From Paenibacillus melissococcoides (GTDB lineage: Bacteria; Bacillota; Bacilli; Paenibacillales; Paenibacillaceae), in NCBI GenBank assembly GCA_944800085.1, contig CALYLO010000009.1, positions 105,001 to 169,000 on the forward strand: a stretch of 64,000 nucleotides of DNA, read 5' to 3'. The translations under genes and the position numbers were made by a program. The notes under the pieces are model-generated. The model worked only from the letters and a program-made list of their open reading frames with translations. It made no database searches and was not told the origin of the DNA. The number at the start of each line of letters is the position of its first letter. Within the stretch, counting starts at the first letter, position 1. Shown piece after piece: positions 57,015 to 64,000 of this stretch.

Positions 57015-57954
57015 TTAAGTGTGGGAGAAATTCTTCCCGGCATAAATATCTATGACGGTTGTTCTTTCATGTCCGATTTCTTTAGAGAGTAACTGTTTTA
57101 ATTCGTCGTCGGATAAGCCTTCCTTTAGCAGCTGTCTTATCCTATCCTGGATATAGGAATAACGTAGCCCATGCCAAGTTAAGCTTTTAATAACAGTTTT
57201 CGGGCCTTTTTTGTATGTTCTCTTCGTAACCCCTTCTTTGCTCTCAATTTTCCCTCTTACTCTCGCTAGAAACGCTTCGAAGCCCTGAACAACGTTATGG
57301 GTACTTTGATTTTCGTTAATGAATAACTTATCCACCCGTTGAATAAAGGGAAGGCGTTGTAGAAGCATGCTCCTGGCCTCATCGGAAAGGGGAATCGTCC
57401 GTTCCTTTCCATTCTTAGCTTCAGACCCAACCTTATAATATCCTGTTCGAAGTGCATACTCGGCTTGTGACCGTTTAACGGCCACGGCTTCGGTGATGCG
57501 TAACCCCATATACCTGCACATTACGGCAGCATCTGCAATGTCTTGTCTTCCGGCTAGGACGGCAAGATTAAAGAAGTTGGCGTATTCTTCATTCGTCCAC
57601 GCCCGGTTTCCTTGGGCTGTTGTTGGATCAATAACAATTTCATATTGTTCGAAGAGCTCCTCATTTTCCGAAAGCTGAAAGCGTGGTGAATCGATCTTTG
57701 AATGAAGGTACCGGACCGCACTTAGATCATTCTTGATGGTTTTTGGTGAGATACCATTTCTTTGACGATCGATAACGAATGAAGCGAGATGCTTATCGGA
57801 AATGTTGCGGATGTTCTGCAGTTTGAATTTTTTACTCACATAATTAGCGAAAACCAGAGACGAAATTTTGTAGCGGGCGCGGGTTTCGTAGCTTAACGGG
57901 CGAACATGCTCTGAAGGTCTTCTCGACCTCAACTACAGGTGTAGATTTACCCAC
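57015..57954 (-). pseudogene. Tyrosine recombinase with probable early frameshift
   Basis: About 310 residues. The second frame (TTG 57932 onward) has a core-binding region (SYETRARYKISSLVFANYVS) and a catalytic domain with Arg in CRYMGLRITEAVAV, HxxR in LTWHGLRYSYIQDR, His in SKEIGHERTTV and Tyr in IDIYAGKNF. A TAG lies directly upstream of that TTG. A GTG at 57954 with GGAGGTG 7 bp upstream starts a different frame (GKSTPVVEVEKTFR) that would join it after a one-base shift near 57915. Hence probably broken; a TTG start cannot be excluded. It may resolve or integrate the element. Confidence 0.65.
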
Positions 57955-58803
57955 GGTTGAGCACCTCCAATTCGCGCTTGATGTTCTCCAACTGAGACAA
58001 AAGTAAATGAATAAATGTGGGACTTTCAATAAAAATGTGAGGGTGGAGAATAACCTTTTCATGAAGTTTTTTCAGATTTTTTTCTGCTTCCTTTTTTACT
58101 TTTGATTTTATATCGGTAACCTTTTGGGAGGTCGAAACTGATGCTTCAGGATCCAGGGCTCTATCATCCTGTATAGATGTAATAAGCTGCGCTACCTTAG
58201 CTTCATCCAATTTACAGTCAATAGTTTGTAAATACAGTTTTTTTGCTGTTCCTCGTCCAGAGTATTTGCGATCTTTTCAATTGACTTGATTCCGACCTCG
58301 TTAATCTTGTGTTTATACTGCAGCTCTGGAATGACTTCAAGAAGACTTAAATATCTATACATTGTTCTGGGAGCTATATTGAACATTTTGGCGATATCTT
58401 TGGCAGTTACATTTGTGCCCTCGGGGCAGTTTCTCGGACCTGGTTTAATATCGTGATAATCAAGCGCTGCTTTAATCCGCTTTGCTAAAAATAACAACTC
58501 CTCCGTAATATTGTTTCTTGCGCAATTGTATGTTGTTAACAGGATGATTGCTTCTTTCTCGGTAACCTTCTTAACCGTCACTGGTACGGTTTCGATACCC
58601 ATTCGTTTGGCTGCCAAATGTCGATGATGTCCATCGGGAATGACATTTTCTTCCGTAACGATGATCGGGCTGATGTAATTTGACTGCTGAAATAATGTAA
58701 TAAATCGTTGGATAGTAACATTGACAATTTCAGGGTAGTACAATGGGTACAGCGGGTGTGGCAGCAAGTCGTCAACCTTTCTAATTTCATGCGTTTGACT
58801 CAT
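57947..58803 (-). pseudogene. ParB/Spo0J-like protein, frameshift in A-run
   Basis: The ATG at 58803 (AAAGGAGGT upstream) starts a ParB N-terminal domain: IVTEENVIPDGHHRHLAAKR (GxxRxxA-like box), LTTYNCARNNITEELLFLAK, and a helix-turn-helix (TAKDIAKMFNIAPRTMYRYL). At the seven-A run (58238-58244, seen as T on the plus strand) the frame ends 13 codons later, while the neighbouring frame continues sensibly as KLDEAKVAQLITSIQDDRAL to 57947. One extra A would restore a single protein of about 285 residues. ParB-like proteins bind centromere-like sites or act as regulators; an iteron array lies 0.7 kb upstream. Confidence 0.72.
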
Positions 58804-59232
58804 GGTTTGTTCTTACCTCCTTTATTTTTGGACATACCTGTGGCATTAGGAAGAATCAACGATCCTCGTAGATTCTCACTCGCTATAATCTATATAAAGC
58901 TCTACAAACAGAAGCGGGATAAGGGTTTAAAAGCAATGAGTGAGTTCCATCTCATTTCTGTTTGTAAGAAGCGGGTTTTCTAAGAGCATCTATAAATGAG
59001 TAGTAGGTGAGTGTGAGCGCCAGCCTTAAGTCAGTCATGCCTAAGGTCTAAGCTGCTGAGAATAAGAATCTCAACTCCTGAGGATTGATCAGCCCGGATG
59101 GGCGACTTGTAGTCAGATCCCTCGGTTTCTCCGCTTTTTCCAGCCATCCGCGACCGCAAGCGATCTTTGGGGGGAGAGTATGGCTTTCTCAAATTGCAAA
59201 ATCCGTCAGACGGCCAAACAAATCTATATAAA
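58804..59232. other. Gap upstream of ParB-like gene
   Basis: About 430 bp without a supported gene. It holds the ParB-like ribosome site and probably its promoter. ORFs at 58708-58983 and 59031-59240 lack ribosome sites and family features. Confidence 0.45.
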
Positions 59233-59274
59233 AAAGCCACAGGCTTTTGATTTTCATCAAAATTCTGTGGCTTT
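59233..59274. terminator. Hairpin AAAGCCACAG/CTGTGGCTTT
   Basis: Perfect 10-bp stem with a 22-base AT-rich loop. A second hairpin follows after 11 bp, so the two form a double terminator or insulator. Confidence 0.65.
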
Positions 59275-59285
59275 GGATAACAAAA

Positions 59286-59350
59286 AAAGCCCGATTAGGA
59301 AAGTGAAGAGGATCTCACTACCCAATCGGGCCTTTCGGTTTATGCTGATT
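59286..59350 (+). terminator. Hairpin AAAGCCCGATT/AATCGGGCCTTT
   Basis: Eleven-base arm pairs with one bulge, ending in CCTTTCGGTTT. No gene lies immediately upstream on the plus strand. Confidence 0.6.
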
Positions 59351-59516
59351 ATTATCAGATTAGGAACGGACAGACCACTGGCCTGAATAATTGGTTAAAA
59401 AGAAATTTAAGCTTAGAATGGCCTGCTCTGCGCATGCATCAGGCTAGGGAGAAAGTTAAAAAGTGGTATGGGTGTAGTCTAACCTACGAGTTTACTAGGT
59501 GTCAATAGAAAAGTAC

Positions 59517-59570
59517 GGGTGACCTAAAGGTGACCATGAGTTCAACCAAGGGTGACCTTTGGGTCACCTA
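59517..59570. repeat. Iteron array 1: five 11-bp units of RGGTSACC
   Basis: Units begin at 59517, 59528, 59539, 59550 and 59561, exactly 11 bp apart: GGGTGACCTAA, AGGTGACCATG, AGTTCAACCAA, GGGTGACCTTT, GGGTCACCTAG. The core GGTSACC is nearly palindromic, so both strands carry it. One unit per helical turn suggests binding of a protein along one face. Confidence 0.85.
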
Positions 59571-59672
59571 GAAACAGCGTATAGGGTCGCGTAAAGAAAT
59601 CATACTCAAATAAGGCAAAACTGGTGCTTTTAATTATGGCTCACCCGCAAGCATACTCCAAAAGAAATGATA

Positions 59673-59745
59673 AGGTGACTTAGGGTCACCCGGAGGTCAC
59701 CCAAAGGTCAACCAAAGGTGATTCAAAGGTCACTGAAAGGTGACC
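59673..59745. repeat. Iteron array 2: seven 10/11-bp units of RGGTSACC
   Basis: Units begin at 59673, 59683, 59694, 59705, 59716, 59727 and 59738, i.e. 11 bp apart except the first step of 10. They include GGGTCACCCGG, AGGTCACCCAA, AGGTCAACCAA, AGGTCACTGAA and AGGTGACCCGA. Same unit as array 1, about 100 bp away, with an AT-rich stretch between and a stray GGCTCACCC at 59638. No ORF here. Confidence 0.88.
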
Positions 59746-59828
59746 CGATATATCCCCATTCATTGTAATTTCGTTTTCCTCTCCAGCTACAGGAGAATAT
59801 AGATGCTATCCAGAAAAAAATAGTGAAT

Positions 59829-59858
59829 TTATTTTTGGTATTTTCATACCAAAAATAA
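59829..59858. promoter_or_regulatory. Perfect 12-bp palindrome, operator-like
   Basis: TTATTTTTGGTA and TACCAAAAATAA around six bases, ending 7 bp before a -35 box. The shape suggests a repressor or activator site for the promoter that follows. Confidence 0.6.
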
Positions 59859-59865
59859 ATAACAA

Positions 59866-59894
59866 TTGACATGAATTTTCTGCGGTGCTACATT
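59866..59894 (+). promoter_or_regulatory. Sigma-A promoter without an obvious gene
   Basis: TTGACA at 59866-59871, 17-bp spacer, TACATT at 59889-59894. Downstream, an ATG soon meets a stop (MINCELFW) and no ORF reaches the IS110 element, so the gene it served is gone or the product is an RNA. Confidence 0.6.
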
Positions 59895-60098
59895 TTATAT
59901 ATATGATTAATTGTGAGCTGTTTTGGTAAGTCCAGCGGTATGATGTCAAGTCCCTGATTGATGAGAATTGGAAAATTTCCTTGGCGTGCAGCAGGATCAA
60001 TCCCAAAAAAGGCATCACCAAACTAGACCCAGTCGAAAATTAAGTAAAATACCATAATTTAACTGGGAATTAGAGAAGAAAATTCATGAGCCAAGGCA

Positions 60099-61343
60099 TT
60101 ATTGCTCTGTCGGCTTCACCTTCCTTCTGGGCGTATAGAGTTGGTCGTTGCGTAGCAGCACATCGACCAGACGCACAAGTTTTCTTGCCGTTAAGACGAG
60201 GGCACGTTTGTGTTGATGCTTAGGGACTTCATTGAATTTCTTCCGGTAGTACTCCCCGAATTCCGGGTCGCGGTTTTTTACCGAGTTGGCAGCTTCAACA
60301 AGGTAGTAGCGAAGGAATCGGTTGCCGGAACGAATGCGCTTTGTATCTTCCGCCTCGAAGGAGCCGGATTGGTGCTTGCGCCACGTCAGACCCGCATACT
60401 TGGCCAAGGCGGCTTGATCCGTGAAGCGGTCGATGTCGCCGATCTCGGCCAGGATGCCTGCGGCATAGACCCGATCAATGCCCGGAATGGAACGGAGGCA
60501 CTGGCTGCTGGAAATGCCGTCTAAAATGCGCTCAATCGCCTTGTCGAGCTCTTTAAGCTGACTCTGGATGCTCCGGATCGACTGAATTGAGGTGCCCAGC
60601 ACCAAATCAATGGAATCCTCGACAACCTTCGAGAGACGGTACGAGGCCCGAGCCGCCTTTTGAATACAGCGGGCGACGTGTTCGGGATCGGGGAAACGAT
60701 TTCTCCCCTTGTCCTTGAGATAGTCAGCCAAACGGGCGACATCCATATTCGCCATCTCATCCAGACTATACTTTTCCGAGAGCATTTCCATGATGGCATG
60801 GCCGAACACGGAACTGTCCACCTCCGCGCGAAAAGCATTGCACTTGTAGAACAGATTTTGCAAAAAGTATTGCTTCTCGCGGGTAAGGTTGTGTACGAGA
60901 TGGAATCGCATGCGAGTGAGCCGCTGCAAGGCGATGTACTGTTCCTGCATCACGATAGTCGTCGTGAGTCTGCCAAAACGCAGGCGGTCTGCAATGATCC
61001 AGGCATCGATGCGATCGGTTTTGTCCAGGTCGGCATAAGCGTCTTTGAATTTGTTAATCAGCTTCGGATTAATGGTGAACACCTTGGCATTCAATTGTTG
61101 AAGGGCCTCATCTTCATGCAAGTACATGGCTGGATGCCAGCTGTAGACGGATGTGGCTTCAAGCCCGATATGAACCTCAGAGCAGGCTGTCTTGACCGCA
61201 GCAGAAATGATGCGATCCCGCAAGTAAGAGGCGCCGTGCAGATTGTTGGTGGTCTTGAAGGTCTCCAGGGTGTCGCCATCCGATTTCATCAAACAGGCTT
61301 CCAGTTCTTCGGAACTGACGTCAATACCGACAAAAAGCTTCAA
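60099..61343 (-). CDS. IS110-family DEDD transposase (recombinase)
   Basis: 414 residues. The N-terminal DEDD RuvC-like domain starts KLFVGIDVSSEELEACLM (first Asp), with IGLEATSVYSWHPAMYL (Glu) and LDKTDRIDAWIIADRLRFG (two Asp). The C-terminal Transposase_20 domain has LRSIPGIDRVYAAGILAEIG and YAGLTWRKHQSGSFEAEDTK with the catalytic Ser region. GAAAGGAGGAATTC lies upstream of the ATG at 61343. Intact. In this family the enzyme is guided by an RNA from the non-coding end. Confidence 0.93.
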   Translation of the reverse strand: MKLFVGIDVSSEELEACLMKSDGDTLETFKTTNNLHGASYLRDRIISAAVKTACSEVHIGLEATSVYSWHPAMYLHEDEALQQLNAKVFTINPKLINKFKDAYADLDKTDRIDAWIIADRLRFGRLTTTIVMQEQYIALQRLTRMRFHLVHNLTREKQYFLQNLFYKCNAFRAEVDSSVFGHAIMEMLSEKYSLDEMANMDVARLADYLKDKGRNRFPDPEHVARCIQKAARASYRLSKVVEDSIDLVLGTSIQSIRSIQSQLKELDKAIERILDGISSSQCLRSIPGIDRVYAAGILAEIGDIDRFTDQAALAKYAGLTWRKHQSGSFEAEDTKRIRSGNRFLRYYLVEAANSVKNRDPEFGEYYRKKFNEVPKHQHKRALVLTARKLVRLVDVLLRNDQLYTPRRKVKPTEQ

Positions 61344-61640
61344 GAGAATTCCTCCTTTCTATAAGGGATTCAGGGAACGGACTCTCCGGACTGTCTCCGG
61401 CGCACTCGCCGATCAATCACCCTCGCATATGAGAACACGCTTCGGTTCATGAGCTGCCCCGACGCTGCTACAGTCGGGCATGAGTTGCCGAAGGGAACAG
61501 CCAGCGGGTAAGAAGTGCAAGCGAGTACCGGAGAAACAGACTTAAAAAGTAGATTGGACTACAGGAGGGAGACGAATTTCCCCGAATGGAACCCTAAGTT
61601 CCATTGTCCAGAGACATTCCGGAAAGTCCAGTCCCCATAT
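61344..61640 (-). ncRNA. Candidate IS110 bridge RNA region
   Basis: Non-coding DNA on the 5' side of the transposase, rich in inverted repeats. One hairpin has an outer stem TTCGG (61441-61445) with CCGAA (61488-61492), a large internal loop, and an inner stem CCCGAC / GTCGGG (61458-61463 and 61473-61478). Another has ATGGAAC / GTTCCAT (61586-61592 and 61598-61604). Stems with large internal loops are what bridge RNAs of IS110 elements use as target- and donor-binding loops. Exact RNA ends are not known. Confidence 0.6.
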
Positions 61641-61748
61641 TAATTTTCAATGTGCAAGCTGGAAATTTTGAAGGCATTCTATGTTCCTATAAAGGACTGG
61701 AAAAAGACTCAAAACTGCCTTCAGGAAATACTATACGAGGGGGGGATT

Positions 61749-63374
61749 ATGATGCGTAACGACAAGCGGATAAGCCATATTTGGAATCGTTATAATGCTT
61801 TGAGGGGATATACTGTTCAGTCTGATCTGCCTGTTGCATCGTTTCTTTTGAAAAAGACTAAAGAGGAGTTTGTATCAAATTCAAACCAACCCACCGAGCA
61901 CAAAGCTTATGAGGTTATGCTTTCAATAGCAGATACTTACGGAATGAACAATCCATATCCAGATTCGAAGGCTTTTTTTAGTGCTTTTATGGCGATGGAT
62001 GATGAAGATATTGATTTGGAAATGGTTCTTGCGTCTGTAGATCCTAAAGAGATGTTTTATATACCAAAAGTGTTAATTACAGAATTTGAAAAACACTTTA
62101 ATCCAAATACTAGAATGGTATTGATACCTGAAGCTGAAAAATTTGTACCTTACCTTACTGAATTAGTAAACCGACATTCTGATTGCGAATTTTCCTTAAC
62201 TACAATGACTAGTGTGAGTAAAGTTCTTCTTGATGAAATGTTTAAGGAGCACGCGAATGTAATTGTCGAACAGACAAGTATCTATGATTACGAATTTTCA
62301 GCAAGGAAATTTGATTTAATTCTGGCGGTACCTGTATTTGGGGCAAGAGAGCGCGGCGAAGATAATGGAAATTTCATTTGTAGGGAATATGAAATGATAG
62401 CCGTAGAAAACTTGCTCTTACATTTGAATAGTTCGGGTGTGTTAGTGATTGTACTACCAGCTAGAATAACCTTTGCTACAGGCTCGATAAAGGACTTAAG
62501 GGATTTTATACAAGGTATGTATAAACTAGAAGAAATAGCTGAGCTACCAGCCGGGATATTTGCATCTACTGCTATTAAAACCTATATGTTTACGATCACC
62601 ACAGGCCGAACAGAAGATGTAATGATTAAAAGATATGAAGCTCCTACAAGCAACATAAAAAAAAATGGAATCGATGAACTGATTCTCATTGATGATACAT
62701 TTGTTATGTTGGACGAGTTAATGGAAATGGGTCATTGGAATGTTGATCATATCTTTGGGATGGTGGATGAGGATTGGCAACGTTATCAGAGATCAAGTGC
62801 TAAAAAAGAAGAACTAGGTAATGTTGCTGAAGTTTTTCGCGGAAAGGCGATCAACAAGAAAGATGCTAATGGTAGCATTGGAGTCGTAAACATATCGAAT
62901 CTAAAAGATTTTGACATTGATTATGAGGGTCTGGATCACATCGAAGAGGAAGAACGTAAAGTTGCGAATTACTTACTTAGAGATGGAGATTTATTATTGC
63001 CAGCACGGGGAACGGCGATTAGAATAGCAGTTTTTAAAGAACAGAAGTACCCCTGCATCGCGTCATCAAACATCATTGTAATAAGACCGAATGAAAAACT
63101 GCTTTTAGGCACGTACTTAAAAGTTTTCTTAGATAGTCCTATGGGGAACAAAGCCTTAGCAGGAAAGCAGCAAGGTACATTCGTCATCAATATTAGCTAT
63201 AAAGATTTGAAGTCGCTAGAAATCCCGTTGCTTAAGGTTGAAGAACAAAAAATGATTGCAGAAGAATATGAACAGGAACGTTCTAGATATGTAGAAAGCA
63301 TTCGTCTTGCTGAAGATAGATGGAATGGAGTAATTGAGAGACTTCAAAATACTATTTTGAAGGTAAAACAATAA
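61749..63374 (+). CDS. Methylase-like/HsdS-type fusion protein lacking methylase motifs
   Basis: 541 residues from ATG 61749, preceded by GAGGGGGG. The N-terminal two thirds follow the layout of N6-adenine methylases of type I systems, including the stretch after the catalytic motif (GARERGEDNGNFICREYEMI, LPARITFATGSIKDLRDFI, AELPAGIFASTAIKTYMFTI). The SAM loop is absent, and the catalytic NPPF is replaced by AVPVF in FDLILAVPVFGARE. The C-terminal third is a type I specificity-subunit target-recognition domain (LGNVAEVFRGKAINKKD, LLRDGDLLLPARGT, SYKDLKSLEIPLLKVEEQKM). It probably binds DNA but does not methylate. An ADP-ribosylglycohydrolase gene follows after 58 bp. Confidence 0.72.
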   Translation: MMRNDKRISHIWNRYNALRGYTVQSDLPVASFLLKKTKEEFVSNSNQPTEHKAYEVMLSIADTYGMNNPYPDSKAFFSAFMAMDDEDIDLEMVLASVDPKEMFYIPKVLITEFEKHFNPNTRMVLIPEAEKFVPYLTELVNRHSDCEFSLTTMTSVSKVLLDEMFKEHANVIVEQTSIYDYEFSARKFDLILAVPVFGARERGEDNGNFICREYEMIAVENLLLHLNSSGVLVIVLPARITFATGSIKDLRDFIQGMYKLEEIAELPAGIFASTAIKTYMFTITTGRTEDVMIKRYEAPTSNIKKNGIDELILIDDTFVMLDELMEMGHWNVDHIFGMVDEDWQRYQRSSAKKEELGNVAEVFRGKAINKKDANGSIGVVNISNLKDFDIDYEGLDHIEEEERKVANYLLRDGDLLLPARGTAIRIAVFKEQKYPCIASSNIIVIRPNEKLLLGTYLKVFLDSPMGNKALAGKQQGTFVINISYKDLKSLEIPLLKVEEQKMIAEEYEQERSRYVESIRLAEDRWNGVIERLQNTILKVKQ

Positions 63375-63432
63375 ACTTAGATAACTGTGATGTAAATAAG
63401 TATCAGCCCGGCACCAGGGGAGGAAGCTACAC

Positions 63433-64000
63433 ATGATCGGAGCTATAATTGGCGATATTGTCGGTTCCAGATTTGAATGGGATAATCATCGCTCGAAAGA
63501 TTTTGATTTTTTAACATACAAGTGCTTTTTCACTGACGACTCGGTGATGTCATTAGCTATATGTGATGCACTTATGAGTTGTAAACGTGATTATAGAGAC
63601 TTGGGCGACCAAGCTGTTAAATCCATGCAAGATATTGGAAGACACTATCCGAATTGCGGGTATGGAGATAGATTCTATAAATGGATGTTTAGAGACGCTC
63701 CTGAGCCATACAACAGTTTTGGTAACGGTGCCGCAATGAGAGTTAGCGCCTGTGGTTACATAGCCAATTCCATCGAAGAAGCTAAATTAATTTCGCACAA
63801 GGTGACAGCTGTAACACATAACCATCCTGAGGGGATAAAAGGCGCTGAAGCTACTGCGGTTGCAGTCTATCTGGCTCGTAGCGGGAAAAATATCTTGGAA
63901 ATTCGTGATTATATTGATAAGCACTACTACCCCATGAATTTCTCGCTCGATGGAATTCGGGAAACGTATCAATTTAACGAAACTTGCCAAGAAACAGTTC
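63433..64000 (+). CDS. ADP-ribosylglycohydrolase family protein (5' part, runs off window)
   Basis: 189 residues visible, open at the window end. DraG/ARH fold: starts MIGAIIGDIVGSRFEW, then the metal-site FFTDDSVMSLAICDAL (T-D-D), SFGNGAAMRVSACGYIAN and VTHNHPEGIKGAEATAVAVY, the standard order of these dinuclear-Mg enzymes that remove ADP-ribose from proteins or nucleic acids. GGGGAGG lies upstream of the start. Same strand as the methylase-like fusion, 58 bp apart, so possibly co-transcribed. No DarT-like ADP-ribosyltransferase is visible before the window ends. Confidence 0.9.
   Translation, partial: MIGAIIGDIVGSRFEWDNHRSKDFDFLTYKCFFTDDSVMSLAICDALMSCKRDYRDLGDQAVKSMQDIGRHYPNCGYGDRFYKWMFRDAPEPYNSFGNGAAMRVSACGYIANSIEEAKLISHKVTAVTHNHPEGIKGAEATAVAVYLARSGKNILEIRDYIDKHYYPMNFSLDGIRETYQFNETCQETV

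Larger units (their letters stand above)
60090..61640 (-). mobile_element. IS110-family element (ends approximate)
   Basis: One DEDD transposase gene on the minus strand with about 300 bp of structured non-coding DNA on its 5' side and almost none on its 3' side, the layout of the IS110 (not IS1111) group. IS110 elements lack classic terminal repeats, so the ends given are estimates. Confidence 0.7.

Noticed and set aside
59031..59240. 69-residue minus-strand ORF near the iterons
   Set aside because: No ribosome site and it overlaps structured non-coding DNA.
59517..59745. Iteron arrays as a CRISPR array
   Set aside because: Units are 11 bp with no spacers of constant length and no cas genes nearby.
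60660..61364. 234-residue plus-strand ORF opposite the IS110 transposase
   Set aside because: Antisense shadow of a transposase whose DEDD motifs are clear on the minus strand.

Overview
The window looks like a chromosomal segment of a Paenibacillus-type Firmicute. The evidence is the 23S-5S rRNA pair, strong AGGAGG ribosome sites, sigma-A promoters, a guanine riboswitch in front of a purEKBCSQLFMNHD operon in the Bacillus order, and a yerC / yerQ-rlmCD gene neighbourhood. The core genes are GC-rich in the third codon position; the accessory genes are clearly more AT-rich.

Layout. 1-3.4 kb: end of an rRNA operon (spacer, 23S, 5S, terminator). 3.4-5.4 kb: repeats and a broken secreted-protein gene. 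5.5-7.1 kb: pirin-wrbA operon with its own promoter and a possible MarR/MhqR-type operator. 7.1-11.7 kb: a lipoprotein, a broken sugar-binding protein, a monofunctional peptidoglycan glycosyltransferase, a DUF1294 membrane protein and a universal stress protein. 11.77-26.3 kb: the complete de novo purine operon (promoter, riboswitch, terminator, twelve genes), all intact. 26.3-28.3 kb: duplicated junk, including a second degenerate purD 3' end, then an AT-rich cluster of a small winged-helix regulator, a two-TM protein and a Cys-rich bacteriocin-like precursor. 28.5-31.4 kb: a frameshifted family 8 polysaccharide lyase. 31.5-43.7 kb: ABC exporter with TetR regulator, an esterase-like hydrolase, DUF47-Pit phosphate uptake, YerC, a CbiX chelatase, DgkB and RlmCD.

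43.8-64 kb: an accessory island. It opens with a HEPN-motif protein flanked by palindromes. A decayed modification-dependent restriction operon follows: NUDIX, SRA/DUF3427-like HNH, PD-(D/E)xK-DUF2075 helicase, SBD-HNH phosphorothioate-type nuclease, NERD. An IS1182-like element sits inside the NUDIX gene and an IS4 element inside the operon; both have clean target duplications. Next come a frameshifted integrase with xis and an XRE repressor, small unknown genes, a broken tyrosine recombinase and ParB-like gene, two 11-bp iteron arrays, an IS110 element with a structured bridge-RNA-like leader, a methylase-like/HsdS-type fusion that has lost its methylase motifs, and the start of an ADP-ribosylglycohydrolase that runs off the end.

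Frameshifts and stops are almost confined to accessory and secreted-function genes, while 12 purine genes and the other housekeeping genes are clean. This argues for real gene decay rather than poor sequence quality. All family assignments are from reading translations and motifs; no database search was run.
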